From: Chromobotia macracanthus
Lineage: Eukaryota > Chordata > Actinopteri > Cypriniformes > Botiidae
Assembly (NCBI GenBank): GCA_036877525.1
Contig: JAZGTH010000041.1
Span: 434,001 to 498,000, forward strand
DNA: 64,000 nucleotides
Direction of reading: 5' to 3'
In this document: positions 44,630 through 55,325 of the stretch, in pieces
Position numbering within the stretch: the first letter of the stretch is position 1
How the letters are laid out: every line of letters starts with the position of its first letter
Program-made: the position numbers and the translations under genes
Notes under the pieces: generated by a model
Seen by the model: only the letters and a program-made list of their open reading frames with translations
Told to the model about the DNA's origin: nothing
Databases searched by the model: none

Positions 44630-45320
44630 CAAGGGCTATACACAGCATATACACAAGGGAAGCCAAGCTAACAGATTGGGAGACATGGCGGCCATGCCAT
44701 GAGGAGGTTTGGGTCCTGGTGGCCATGCCGTGAGGTGGCTTGGGTCATGCCTTATCCCTTCCAAACAAAACATATTCAGAGGAAGGGCATAATCCAAAAA
44801 GCCAAAATATGACTCCCAAGGACCATTACAGATCAGTCTATCCTGCAAAAGTCAAAAAAAGAAAGAGTCAATAAGTGCATAGTCCAGAAGGTTAGAAAAA
44901 TTAGCAAAGTCCAGACATTTCTGAATATGGTCCTCAAGGGTGCAGTTACCCTGCTGGATCCATATTTAGTTCAGTCAATCTGTTACAAAACAAGGAGCGA
45001 AACATGATAAACAGAATCTGATCCAAATGAAGTCCTTTATTTATTAAAATCCACAAGAGCAATTCCCAGAGAACATAGACCTGGACCAAAGGAGAACTGA
45101 AACTACAACATTCAACACCTGACAAAATCAAAGTGAAACACAAGGGCTATATAAACACATGGAAGACAAACTAACAGGTTAAAAAAGGGGAGGGGCTAGT
45201 AATTAGAATGCATGAGTGTAACCATGACAACAAACAAAGGAACAGAATAGGAACAGAATAGGAACAGGAAGACAAGAGGTAGAAACAAAAGACGTGAAAC
45301 TACTTATTTTGAGTTTCTTC
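44630..45320 (-). mobile_element. Gypsy-like LTR pair remnant (minus)
   Basis: On the minus strand, 44985-45320 reads as an LTR: TTATATAGCCCTTGTGTTTC, AATAAATAAAGG polyadenylation context, and an end CTTGTTTTGTAACA, followed by an internal start with ATGGATCCAGCAGG. A second segment at 44630-44860 shares TATAGCCCTTGTGTTTCAC and may be the diverged partner LTR. A 31-bp unit containing GGCCATGCCRTGAGG is repeated twice at 44688-44750. The internal part is almost completely lost. Confidence 0.5.
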
Positions 45321-45423
45321 TCACCTTTATTTCTGAACCTGTTTTTCATGTATGTTCTATTACTGCTGTTTTTGTTGTTCTGGCTTTGCATTGCACTGGC
45401 TTGGCCCTGATAAACACTACTTG

Positions 45424-45884
45424 AGGAATGAAGGGTTTGGCGCTCGAGGATCCATATGCAGCATTTATTATCAGAATCAGACAGGCAGGGGTCAATAAAC
45501 AACAAACAAGGTTAGCAAAGGCATGGCAGAGGCAAAACGGTAAACAGGCAAAGGTCGTGGCCGTCAGCAAACAATCATAGAATCCAGAACTGTCCAATAA
45601 TCGGGCAGGCAGCAAACAGGGGAAAAAACAGAATAAACAGTCCAAGAACAAGAACACAGGAAATCCACTAACAATGAAAACGCTCCGGTTTGTTGCTGCT
45701 GGGGCAAAACAAAGTCAGGGGTTTATATACACGGGATAATTACAGGCTACAGGTGAAGCAGGAAGTAATCAGTTCCAGGGCATGGGGCATTTTGGGAAAT
45801 GTAGTTCGGAAATAGTTTAGTAGTCAGGTAACGGCTCCCTCTGATTGATTGGGGAGAAGCGGTGTGGGAGTCTCCATCGTAACA
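45424..45884 (-). repeat. Solo Gypsy-type LTR (minus)
   Basis: The minus strand begins TGTTACGATGGAGAC, has GTATATAAACCCC as TATA box and AATAAATGC with ATATGGATCCTCGAG close to its end. ACTTG lies on both sides (45419-45423 and 45885-45889), the 5-bp duplication expected for Gypsy. The 3' end lacks a clear CA, perhaps through a small deletion. It is related in layout to the LTRs at 56953 and 58039. Confidence 0.7.
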
Positions 45885-45889
45885 ACTTG

Positions 45890-46668
45890 CAGCTATATTC
45901 TAATTTAATGGCAGGTGCTACTGAAAACGCCTGCTGTAACTAGGCACATTTCCATTGAAGCTGTAGAGATGTGTTTGTTTTTGCTAACACCGCATGACTC
46001 TTACTGTCATTCAACTATAATGACATAAAGTCATTTTCTATAATGTGTCTGTTAAAAAAAGTTTAAGAGAAAGACGTACTGAGAACAGAACTCACTCTAA
46101 CTGTACCTCAGATCTTGAGAAGACAAGCTCTTAAAGCATGTGAAGAAATAGCTTTTCTACTTTATCTGCTATCAGAGGGTGCTGTGAAGCTTTTAGTCTG
46201 ACACTGGTAGGAAATGGTTCAAGGAGTTAAAGCTGTAGAAAACCATTGTGGGAAAAATATTATTTTTATCCCTCTTGACACCAGTGACACTAAACCAGGA
46301 AAAAAAGCCGGTGCAGTGAGCAATTATGGGTAAGGCGATAAGCGCTTGAGAAATTCTCTGGTTGTACAGAATGTTATTTTAGCCTAACCATATTAGACAG
46401 CTCAATTACAGACAGACATGAGCAGGTCCCCTCAAAACCTCACAATTAATTGGGAATCCTGTTTTTAAAAACCTTATTGATGGTAAGCTGAGCTTTTAAT
46501 AAATTAAATCAATACTTGGCTTATGTGAAAGTACTGTAGATATATTTTCCTACAAACTCTAGATTTCTTTTATGGCTCTAATCATGTTTTCAACTAAACA
46601 CCACTGTATTCTCAGTTAATAGTTTGCTAATGTATTGTTCTTGTTTGAGAGGGCAAGGATAATTCCTG
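45890..46668. other. Non-coding stretch, nothing recognised
   Basis: No supported gene or repeat was found between the solo LTR and the hAT element. Confidence 0.4.
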
Positions 46669-47014
46669 TTCTTTACCGGGACTGGCTCTAGGCATGGGCA
46701 GGGGTGGGCTAAGCCCAACCAAACGTCTGTCTTGCCCACCCAATCAGAATGTAAAGACAGTGTGAATCTTATTTTTCCGATTTGTGTATGGATTAAAAGC
46801 AATCCGAGGTGGGCTCTGTGTTGAGAAGTTCGAGTAAGGGCTGTAGAATGCCCTGATCACAAAACAACACCAGTACATTGCAGTATTTTGATTGGCTGAA
46901 AGCAACAGCATGGTTTACACTCAAGAGGCGGGTGGCTTCAGTGACAGTCAGAAGTTGGAGAAGCAGACGCTGACAGTCTCACAATAGATAAAGAGCATTT
47001 AAAAGTGATAGTGT

Positions 47015-47508
47015 TTGTATGGGAATGCAATGCATAGATTTTTGATGCCTATAAAGAAGCTTACTAGTGGCTCCAGCAGCAGTAACCATGGTGTGGCTGC
47101 TGTTGCTTCACAAACTCCATCTTCCCCAGCTTGTCTGACTCCTTTGACCTCAGTCCCCCAAAATCACGCTGCTTGTGGAAGCAAAACACTGGACCTAAAT
47201 TCAAATATACCATCTCAGCCAATATTAAATAGCTACCCTAAATGTACATTTGGGTCCATAACATGGGCATTTAATTCTGGATGGTACCACTCACGACCGT
47301 GGCTGGAATACAGCGTATCGTTGTATCCCCTGTTGCACCAAACAATCCCTGTTGTTCGGTGTCGCTAATGAGATGTAGAGTTGTAGTTTTTACCTCGCGT
47401 GGTTACACCAATTGGAAAGCAGCACTGGAACGCGACAGGGGTTTGCAAAAGCATGCATCCAGCCAATGTCATGTCCAGGTTATGGCAACATGGTCCGAAT
47501 TAAAGTGA
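47015..47508 (+). pseudogene. hAT transposase N-terminal zinc-finger region
   Basis: Spread over two frames. The second (47281-47508) has GYTNWKAALERDRGLQKHAS followed by QCHVQVMATW, the TTF-type zinc-finger motif seen in ZMYM1-like transposases, which bind transposon ends. The first has a serine-rich N-terminus. A stop lies between them. Confidence 0.65.
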
Positions 47509-47691
47509 AGGGAGGTGTCTGGGGAAACTATAGACTGCATGCTAGTGGGCAAAACACAGCTGGAAAAGAACAGGTATTATGTGAAAAGCATTGGAGGTGT
47601 AGTTTAATTTCTCTGTATTAATGAACAAGGGCTGCATGGAACAACAGAAACCACATCAATCAATGATACATCTGCAGGCCTCTTTCTTAAC

Positions 47692-49000
47692 TTGTTTGAA
47701 TACACTTTAGAAAAGGTTGCATTTCTGGTTGATATAGTAAAGGGTATACCAAAACATGCAAAGTATACTTCCAAGGACATTCAGAACGAAATAATTGAAA
47801 CACTGGCTGATATGGTGCTTTCCGAGATTAAGCACAGATACACAAATGCTGACTCAGCAGGGTTTTGCCTTAAAAGTGATGGGACAAGAGACAAGTGTAA
47901 TATGGAAAATTTGTCTAGAATGATTAGGTTTGTATTCAATTCCTTGCCAGAGGAGCATTTGATCGGGTTGCTTGACTTGCATCAACTAGATGCTGAATAC
48001 ATTTCCACTAAAATACTGAGCCACCTCTTTGCTGCTGGCTGCAATGCTGACAACATAGTCAGTCAGTGCTATTATGGTGCCTCAGTGATGAGTGGGATAT
48101 GAGGCTGTTTCAGAAAAAGTTTGGTCGGTATATACCTTACATTCATTGTTATAACCACCAGTTACATTTAGCCGTTGTGCATGCCATCCAGTGTGATCCA
48201 TGTGGGAAAAAGTTTTTTGACTTTGCCAATTCCCTATATAACTTTTTCCATCACCACTACGTGTCTGAGAAGTACGATGCTGGAAATTGGATGGGCAATC
48301 ACAAAGTACATAGAAGAAGGAGAATGAATGAAGATGTTCTTCTCAACATTCTCTCAAACATTGCGGAGGATGATTTTGCCACCACTGACCTGAGTACTGA
48401 GGCAGCAGGCCTTTTAATCCAAATCAAAAGGCACAATTTTTTTGAATAGGTAAATTTCTAGTCCGGGTGCTTGGAGTCCGGAAACCAGTCAATGCTATTC
48501 TTCAGTCTCAGACAGTGGAAGTGTGCAAAGCTGATGAGGTTGTTAATGCATCCTTGGAGTCCCTGAAGGCAATTCGCAGAGATGAGTTTTCAGGCATGTG
48601 GTGATGGCGTACACCCTTCCAAGAGAAGAACACCACTGAATAAACAACTAAATGACAGTGCTGTGCTGTCCACAGTGGGCCATACTGATTGTGAAAATCC
48701 TACAACACTCCCTAGTCAGTTTTTTGAAGAGGTCCTTGCTTACCATTCTTGACAGGGCTATCATTAAAATGGAAAATAGATTTTCCACCAAAAACGTTGA
48801 CTTGATGAAAGCAGTATCTGGTCCTGTGCCCACATCTAGTGGATTTCTAGATGCAACATTGTTGAACCCTTTGTATTTGCTTGCTGGCACTGCAGATTGC
48901 GTAAGTCTGGAAAATGAAATTCTGACATTGCCTTCTAAATGTACTGTTATTGTTATTGTTATAGACTTTGGCGCTAACATAACACCCACTACCCCCACAC
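47692..49000 (+). pseudogene. hAT transposase catalytic region, broken
   Basis: Fragments in order. 47692-48102 holds TSKDIQNEIIETLADMVL and FCLKSDGTRDKCNMENLS (DUF4371-like part with the first catalytic Asp). 48066-48449 holds RYIPYIHCYNHQLHLAVVHA, the conserved C-x2-H block. 48460-48605 reads VRKPVNAILQSQTVEVCKAD in another frame. 48652-48990 is a weakly preserved part. The C-terminal hAT dimerisation region is missing. Confidence 0.78.
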
Positions 49001-49209
49001 ATCCACAGAAACAAAAAAACAAACAAACAAAAAACTAATAAAAAAAGTAAAAATATATAAAAGGTAAAAAAAAAATCTATCTATTTATTTATCTACTGCC
49101 CCCCCAAAAATTGCCCACCCTGGATATCTGTCAGCCCACCTATCTATAGCTGGCAAGAACCAGGCCTGTTCTCTACTAAAGGTGCCGTGTGTCATTTTTG
49201 GGTGTTTAA

Positions 49210-50115
49210 AGCTTGTATTCAGTTTAATTCAATTAAATTTTATTTATATAGCATTTTTTACAATGTTGTGTATATTAATAAATCTAATTAGGCATACTAG
49301 GTTAATAGTAGGTTTATCAATAAAGTGTTGGCTGAATCGATAAAAACTCATATTAAGCAAGATATGCTGTTCCAGCTTACATGGAGATGGCACATAGAAA
49401 GATAACATCTTATGGGACAGGGATATAAGGGATTTGCAACAGTACCATACATAACAATATACACATAACCATACACATAATAAACAAAAAATAAAATAAA
49501 TACATACACCACATTACATACATACATACATACATACACAATACAAATACCTGAAAATTACACAATGAAGAAGAATGGAGACAATAGAATAATAAAATAG
49601 TAGAGTCTTTAAGACTTTAATTATCATTTCGCCAGAAGCAATGTTAACAATTTACAAAATCCAAGTTAATTGTCAGTAGTCTCCCAGTCAGTAAGCCAAC
49701 AGGGCGACAGTGGTAAGGAACCAAAACTCCAAAGATGTATAGAGAAAACCCATGGGAGAAAACAGGCTCAACCGGGAGGGCCAGTTCTCCTCTGGCATGT
49801 TAAATCTGTAATTAGTAACTTTCTTGGATATAAACAGAGTTGATAATAATGATTAATAGTTATTTATTGATTTAAAACTGTCGGGTCTAATTATATCTGA
49901 CAATATGTCAGGCACTGAGAAATGTTACCAACAGAAATGGCGACAGAAGCATAATATTACTAATTCAAACTAGCATCACACTGCTGTGACTAGGCAGGGA
50001 ACAAAAATATAGAAACTAACTAGGCTGGAGGTAGATATGTAGAGATATGTCAGATCCCTAATGATCTGTCTAATGAGTCGTACCATCCTGTCCCCCATCA
50101 TATAGTCTGGATGCA
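49210..50115 (-). repeat. LINE/SINE 3'-end-derived repeat, inverted copy
   Basis: Minus-strand sequence from 50115 to 49860 matches 37375-37640 (GGGGGACAGGATGGTACGAC at one end, CAGATATAATTAGACCC at the other). It continues with TTGGAGTTTTGGTTCC and CCACTGTCGCC (49690-49740), a segment abundant in fish repeats, and ends in the TTTTATTTATATAGC tail near 49240. Non-coding. A (CATA)n tract lies at 49513-49537. Confidence 0.65.
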
Positions 50116-50452
50116 GGTATGTTTACTTTTGTATTAGCATAATGACCCTTAATAGTAATTGATATTTAGCATTGTGCCTGTAAAACATTCATAAGTCTAA
50201 TTCCAGCAGCACCACTTGTTTAATGTTTTAGTGAGTGAGTTGGTCTCTGTGTCAGGATTTAGAAACATGTTTAGAAAAACATATGTTACACACTTGTGTG
50301 TAGACAAACACTCCATCATGGACACAGATGACGATCCATCTGAAGTGAAAGTGAAAATTACAAATTTGTCAGATATGGTAACCCATACCCAAAATGTGAC
50401 CTCTGCATTTAACCCATCACTGATGAGGAGTGACAACACACTGCAAGTTGTG

Positions 50453-50453
<1 letters not shown>

Positions 50454-50492
<39 letters not shown>
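50454..50492. repeat. (CA)n microsatellite
   Basis: About 19 CA units. It lies at the inner edge of the MITE-end fragment at 50493-50575. Confidence 0.95.
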
Positions 50493-50493
<1 letters not shown>

Positions 50494-50575
50494 CATATTA
50501 AATACAAAACGCATTTACTCAACTTTTGTATTTATTTATTAAATGTAAATTTTTGGCACAAATGGAACCCCATAT
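50493..50575 (-). repeat. Fragment related to the long-TIR element
   Basis: The minus strand starts TATGGGGTTCCATTTGTG, the same terminus as the 11097-13294 element. Just inside is TTTACATTTAATAAA followed by TACAAAAGTTGAGTAAATG, which matches an internal part of that element at about 12728-12765. The fragment thus joins an end to sequence that is about 430 bp inward in the large copy. Confidence 0.65.
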
Positions 50576-50869
50576 TTAATGACCCATTAACTTCCTGTGC
50601 TGAATTTACATTAATTTAACACCTTCATATTCTTTGATGTATTTTAACAATTTTCTTATTTGTTCCCTAAGCAATTTTAGGAGAAACATCTGAGGCAAAG
50701 GTCATACTTAAATGAAACACATTTGTGTCCCTGAGTAATTTAAAGATTAAGTTTTTCTTTAATAATGTCATGACTCATTACAAATAAAGAGTTAAACAGA
50801 GAGACAACAATTAAGTCAAGTGCTCATATAAGAGATGTGTCTATATAAATATCTATATATTTTATAAAA
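50576..50869. other. AT-rich stretch, nothing recognised
   Basis: Unassigned sequence between the MITE fragment and DIRS E. Confidence 0.35.
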
Positions 50870-51421
50870 ACTGCCAATGAAAATAGGTGAGTGGAATTTG
50901 CATGGCAGTCTCCGCCCCAGATATCTGGGTATTAAAGGGAGATGGTGTGCAACACTCATTCAGATTAGTTCTTGATCTTCGGAGCCGATCTGTACACTTG
51001 CTTTATTTTGGGGTTTTTTTGCATTTTTTTGACTGGATCTACATTGTTTTGCAGTGATCTCTCTCTTTTTGCACAAATAAGTTCAGAATTCCCCTGAGCG
51101 TGTTGGTCACTAAAAGAGTAAATTTGACCATGCCTTTCTGTGCGTGTGCCTCTGGGTGCAGTTGGTACTTCTTTCCTTCTGATGGCCATGATCTCTGCCT
51201 CAGTTTGGTCCGTGCCCATGCTGAGGCAGTGTCTGGTCTGTGCCCATGCTGAGGCAGTGTTCGTTCAGGGTTAATGTTTTCACTTTGAGAACATGTTGCG
51301 GTTACAGGTTTCTTTCTTTTGTAAGTAGCAAAAAAACACTTTGGTTGCTCGCTATGCTACATACATGGGAGCATAAGAAAGCCCCGAAAACGATCTGGGA
51401 GAAACAATAGATGTCTGCCGG

Positions 51422-51693
51422 GTGAAACCCCATAAGACATCCATTACCCAGTACGCTCGTCTGGGCTGGTTGAGTTTGCGGAGGATTTGTATGGATCACC
51501 TTATGGTGTCCTCACAGTCACTTTCAGGACTCATGATGAGGATGAGCTATGGATCGCAGCATTGGAGGCCTGGTTTACTCCATCTGATCAAAACAACTCT
51601 GGGACACCGGCACCCTCAGGTGGTCCAGGAGTGACATCTATGGGTGGAAAACTGGGATTTGAAAGGTTTCCTAAGGTTACGAAGCAGTCCTGA
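51422..51693 (+). pseudogene. DIRS E Gag N-terminal part
   Basis: Begins MKPHKTSITQYARLG (compare MKPQRTTIAKHGRLE in DIRS A). A frame change then gives PYGVLTVTFRTHDEDELWIA and LEAWFTPSD. It ends with an open PKVTKQS and a stop. Confidence 0.7.
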
Positions 51694-51859
51694 GATGGGT
51701 GGCCCAGAGAAGACTGACCTGCTGTTGTGGACGGACACCACCAAGGGCAAGGTGGGGGCCCTATTTCAACCTTCAGCAGGAGAAAGCGTGGTCGTGATCA
51801 AGCCTGTTCGACCAGCCAAGATGAAGGCAGCACTGACCTTTTTTTCTGTTTTTCTTTTG

Positions 51860-52432
51860 AGGGTCGAGTGTTTCAGTACAGGGTCCTCTGCTTCAGTCTG
51901 TCCCTGTCCTCCAGTGTCTTAACCGAGGTCTCTAAGCCTGCTCTTTCTCCTTTAAGGAAGAAGGGCATACAAATTCTCAACTACCTTGATGACTGGCTCA
52001 TTCTGGCCAACTCTGGAGAATAGTTGTTTGCACACAGGGACGTGAATCAACCACCTAGATTGACTGAAGATTTGGGTCAACTGTGAAAAGAGAAAGCTCT
52101 CAATGGTAAACAGTATCTCTTTTCTCAAGATGGAGTTGGATTTGGTCAATATGATGGCCTGTCTTACAGAGGAGCATGTTCAATCAATGAATTGCCTCAG
52201 CCATTTCAGCTGCGAGATGGCAGTTCCACTGAAATATTTTCAGAGGCTCCTGGGGTATATTGCAATCTTGACAGCAGTGGTGCCCCCTAATACTCTCTTG
52301 GGATGGGTCCTCCCTTTGGGCCTAACTCAGCTTAGTGCCCTCTCTCAAAAGATGGCCCTCCTGACCAAACTTACTTTTCTGCAGGCACTGTCTATGTCCA
52401 ATAAGTGGAACAGTTCAGATATGTATGGGTAA
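51860..52432 (+). pseudogene. DIRS E reverse transcriptase palm fragment
   Basis: GRVFQYRVLC- and SPLRKKGIQILNYLDDWLIL (active-site LDDW at about 51982-52000) are typical DIRS RT. Then FLKMELDLVNMMACLTEEHV and FQRLLGYIAIL in a shifted frame (52103-52432) follow the palm. Stops separate the parts. Confidence 0.8.
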
Positions 52433-52440
52433 CCATATCT

Positions 52441-55084
52441 GACAAATATGTAATTTTCACTATATTACAAATTATATTAGTATGTTGTGACACTGTTACC
52501 ATGTCTTAACTTAGCTGGTTTGCCTGTGTCCGCAAAACCACATAAAAAGTATAGATTTAGATTAAGTATTGCTTCTTGTTTCTCAGCACAATTTTGTTAT
52601 GTTGTGTTTATATGGTGGACCATTAGTTGGCGCTAAATAGCTCTACCTTTTTTGTAAAAAAAGAGGGAAGTAGAAGAGTAAGAGGTAGACTCAGTTTGAA
52701 CCCCACATGGTTTCTTGCTGGGCTACAAACAATCCTGGTTTAAGAAACATTTTGTCTGCTGTTCAACCGTAAGGTTTATGTCTTACTCTCACACTGTTGT
52801 ATTTTGTAAGGACTTGGTTAAACCTAATAAGGTTATTGTGCAAAATTGTTTTCTTTTTTAGAGGATTTTTATTTTGTGATAATTCAATACCATTGATGTC
52901 TTCATGTTTGATGTTTGACACAACTTTATTGCTCTGTGGATGCACAACTTTGGTGATCATTTGAATGGATTATTGCAACTGCCCAAAGATTATACCCAAA
53001 TAATTCCCGGCCTGCTTCCTCAAGGACTTCTCCATTACATTGATCATCTCCTCTCCAGATAAGATATTTGGGTTATATGACCTGTAAACACTAACTTGAA
53101 TTGGACCGATTCATCAACAGCCTTATTGAACATTCTGCATTCAAATCCCTGCACATTTCTATTGAATCTGTTTATTTATTTATTTTTGTGTGTCTGCCTG
53201 ATTTAAATTTGCTGGTTTGTGTATTTGTAAAATCATTGGTTGTATGTATTTTGTGTAAATAGTTTAATACATATTTGAAAAAGGATTTACACTGTTTATG
53301 TTATTTTTGTGTATGTTATATTTTATCTTTTCTTATATACCAATACCAGTTTAGAATAGCTGGGATGGTTATAATAACGTTGGTTGTTATAGTCCTAATA
53401 CTTTTGGCCTGTGGTGAAAAAAATTCTCTCATCAAAGGATTTCTCAAGTTCCTTTATGAAAATATTATGAAAAAATATTATTATGAAATGTTTTCATTTT
53501 CTGAAAATTAATATGTAATACATGTGACCGTGGCCATTGAACAGAATTGCTGGATAAAAACCTTGAGTGCTCTCACTGTGGGTGAGTGAACACAAGGCAA
53601 GCAGTTGTTGAACTGAGGACATTAGCTGGAGGAAGTGCAGATCAGTTCACAGGCTGGGTGACATTTTTTCTTCTTTCTGTGTCAGTATTGATTTTTATTT
53701 ATCCCTCTGCCCAAAAGCCTCAACCTTTGTGGAAAATTATCCATGTTCACAGGGAGAATCTGGTGGCTCAGCCTTTTGAAACAGTTTATGGATCAGACTC
53801 ATGGTGAGAAAGCATTGTCTGCTGAAAATATGAATTGCTGCTTTGGTGTCTGTGTGTTTTAGAAGTCACTAAAGCTAAAACAAAGCAAAGGCTCAGAGTT
53901 TATTAATTACAGTCACAAGCAAAAACCAATAACCCAGATGACACATGGCTGGTATGAATTTAGCTGCTGTTGGTCATAATGAATCACAAACTCACAAGCC
54001 CGAGAAATGTACTGAGTCATAAATGTATGAGTAAAGGTACTTTATTACGGTAGTTAAGTACTAAGACTTAGTCCCCCAAGTCTTTCTGACAACTTCAGCT
54101 TTCTGACTTTCAATTATATTACACTTTTCAAGAACAAGGCGGTGCGTGTCCTTTGTGCAACACATTTATTTCTCTGTAAGAGAAAACAGTTTAGACACGT
54201 TATCCTTGATACAGGTTACCCTTCTAAATCCAAAATACAAGGCATAGGAGTATAGCAAATAATGTTAAAGTATCACATTATGCTTGAACATAAACGTATG
54301 TGAGTAATGCACATACATCACACTTTACCCATAAAAATGACAATTTAGTATGCATATTCACATTACTCCAGCATTTATAATTGTGTGAATTGTCTTGCTG
54401 TTTTTTTAATCATTATTTTATTAACTATTTTAGTCACAGTTTTAACCCAATATGAAATATGCTTGTGAACTATTTCATGAACTTGATTTTAAACCAACAC
54501 CTGTTACTGTATTTTAACATCACATCTTCACTAAATGGATTATACATGCATTTTTAAACACTGAGTCCGAGTCAAATAAAACATTATGAAATGCTCTCTA
54601 AACTGAGCAGCTGAAAGAATGACGCTAAATGAAATTAACATGGGAGTGGGGTGATCACAGGCCTGTTCGCACGTGCTTGTTAGCTTATCTTACTAAACAC
54701 CACATACAACTAATTCATGTTCTTAAATGTAGATTAAGTTAATTATCCATTACTCAGCTCTAATTTTTCATCTCAACCATGGTATTTTTAAGCACTTCTC
54801 ATTTTTGCTTATGCTTAGTGTTACGATCTTTTACCAGGATTATTAACTTCACTGTCTGCCATTTTAGGTGCAACAACTCTTAATCGCCGTCAGGTTAAAC
54901 ATTTCATAGTATTACATTAAACATTATCAGCTTACCTGTAAGAGATATGAAAAACAGTTTAGATCAGTAGCACTCTCTGTAGTATGCTCACTCGAACTCT
55001 CTCATAACATACTAAACGCTATTTTCACCATCCTTGCGTCAGCAACCAATCCTCAGACAGTGTAACACTTAGGGTGGTGAGGAC
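52441..55084. other. Non-coding stretch, one exon candidate
   Basis: AT-rich sequence without a supported gene apart from the weak exon candidate at 53686-53803. The short ORF at 53275-53511 is hydrophobic low-complexity and shows no family resemblance. Confidence 0.4.
53686..53803 (+). other. Possible host exon (weak)
   Basis: A strong acceptor (TTTTTTCTTCTTTCTGTGTCAG ends at 53685, a long pyrimidine tract) precedes 118 bp open in one frame (FIYPSAQKPQPLWKIIHVHR and onward to YGSDSW), followed by a donor GTGAGA at 53804. I do not recognise the protein. The region is not obviously a transposon, which is its only other support. Confidence 0.2.
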
Positions 55085-55325
55085 TTCCGCCTTTCATGCT
55101 ATGGCAATTCTGCAGGTCCATCAGGCCAAGGCTCTGAGGGTAGGTCCAACCTGGCTCTAATGCAGGAGCTGCTCATGGTGACCGATCTCGCTCTACAGGG
55201 GACTAAGGTCATGGAATGCACCCTGGGTCGGACAATGTCCACTCTCGTCGTCCAAGATAGGCACATGTGGCTCAATCTTGTGGAGATGCGTAAAGCAGAT
55301 AGTTCTTTCTTGATGTGACCATATT
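55085..55325 (+). pseudogene. DIRS fragment D, Gag late block
   Basis: Plus-strand HQAKALR-like start, then MQELLMVTDLAL, GRTMSTLVVQDRHMWLNLVE and MRKADSSFLM. This is the same Gag block as DIRS C at 29858 but with no flanking DIRS sequence, so it is an isolated 240-bp scrap. Confidence 0.7.

Larger units (their letters stand above)
46677..49168 (+). mobile_element. hAT transposon, ZMYM1/Tip100-like, decayed
   Basis: A 2.5-kb DNA transposon. The ends are CGGGACTGGCTCT at the left and, reverse complemented, CAGGCCTGGTTCT at the right, both near the CAGGGC-type ends of this hAT branch. It is flanked by TTCTTTAC (46669-46676) and TTCTCTAC (49169-49176), an 8-bp duplication with one mismatch. The inside carries a fragmented transposase related to ZMYM1-like proteins on the plus strand. 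Confidence 0.82.
50870..52440 (+). mobile_element. DIRS retrotransposon E (plus), truncated
   Basis: Starts with DIRS leader sequence (GCCAATGAAAATAGGTGAGT, GATATCTGGGTATTAAAGG, CGGAGCCGATCTG), the plus-strand equivalent of the 5' leaders in DIRS A and B. Gag lies at about 51422-51690 and an RT palm part at about 51860-52430. The Gag late block, the RT fingers and all of RNase H and recombinase are missing. A 28-bp duplication lies in the leader at 51206-51262. Confidence 0.8.

Noticed and set aside
44359..44726. Minus-strand ORFs of 75 and 117 codons rich in F, L, S, V
   Set aside because: A-rich plus-strand sequence next to LTR remnants gives spurious hydrophobic translation.
50197..50514. 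Minus-strand ORF beginning with a run of CVCV residues
   Set aside because: Produced by the (CA)n microsatellite.
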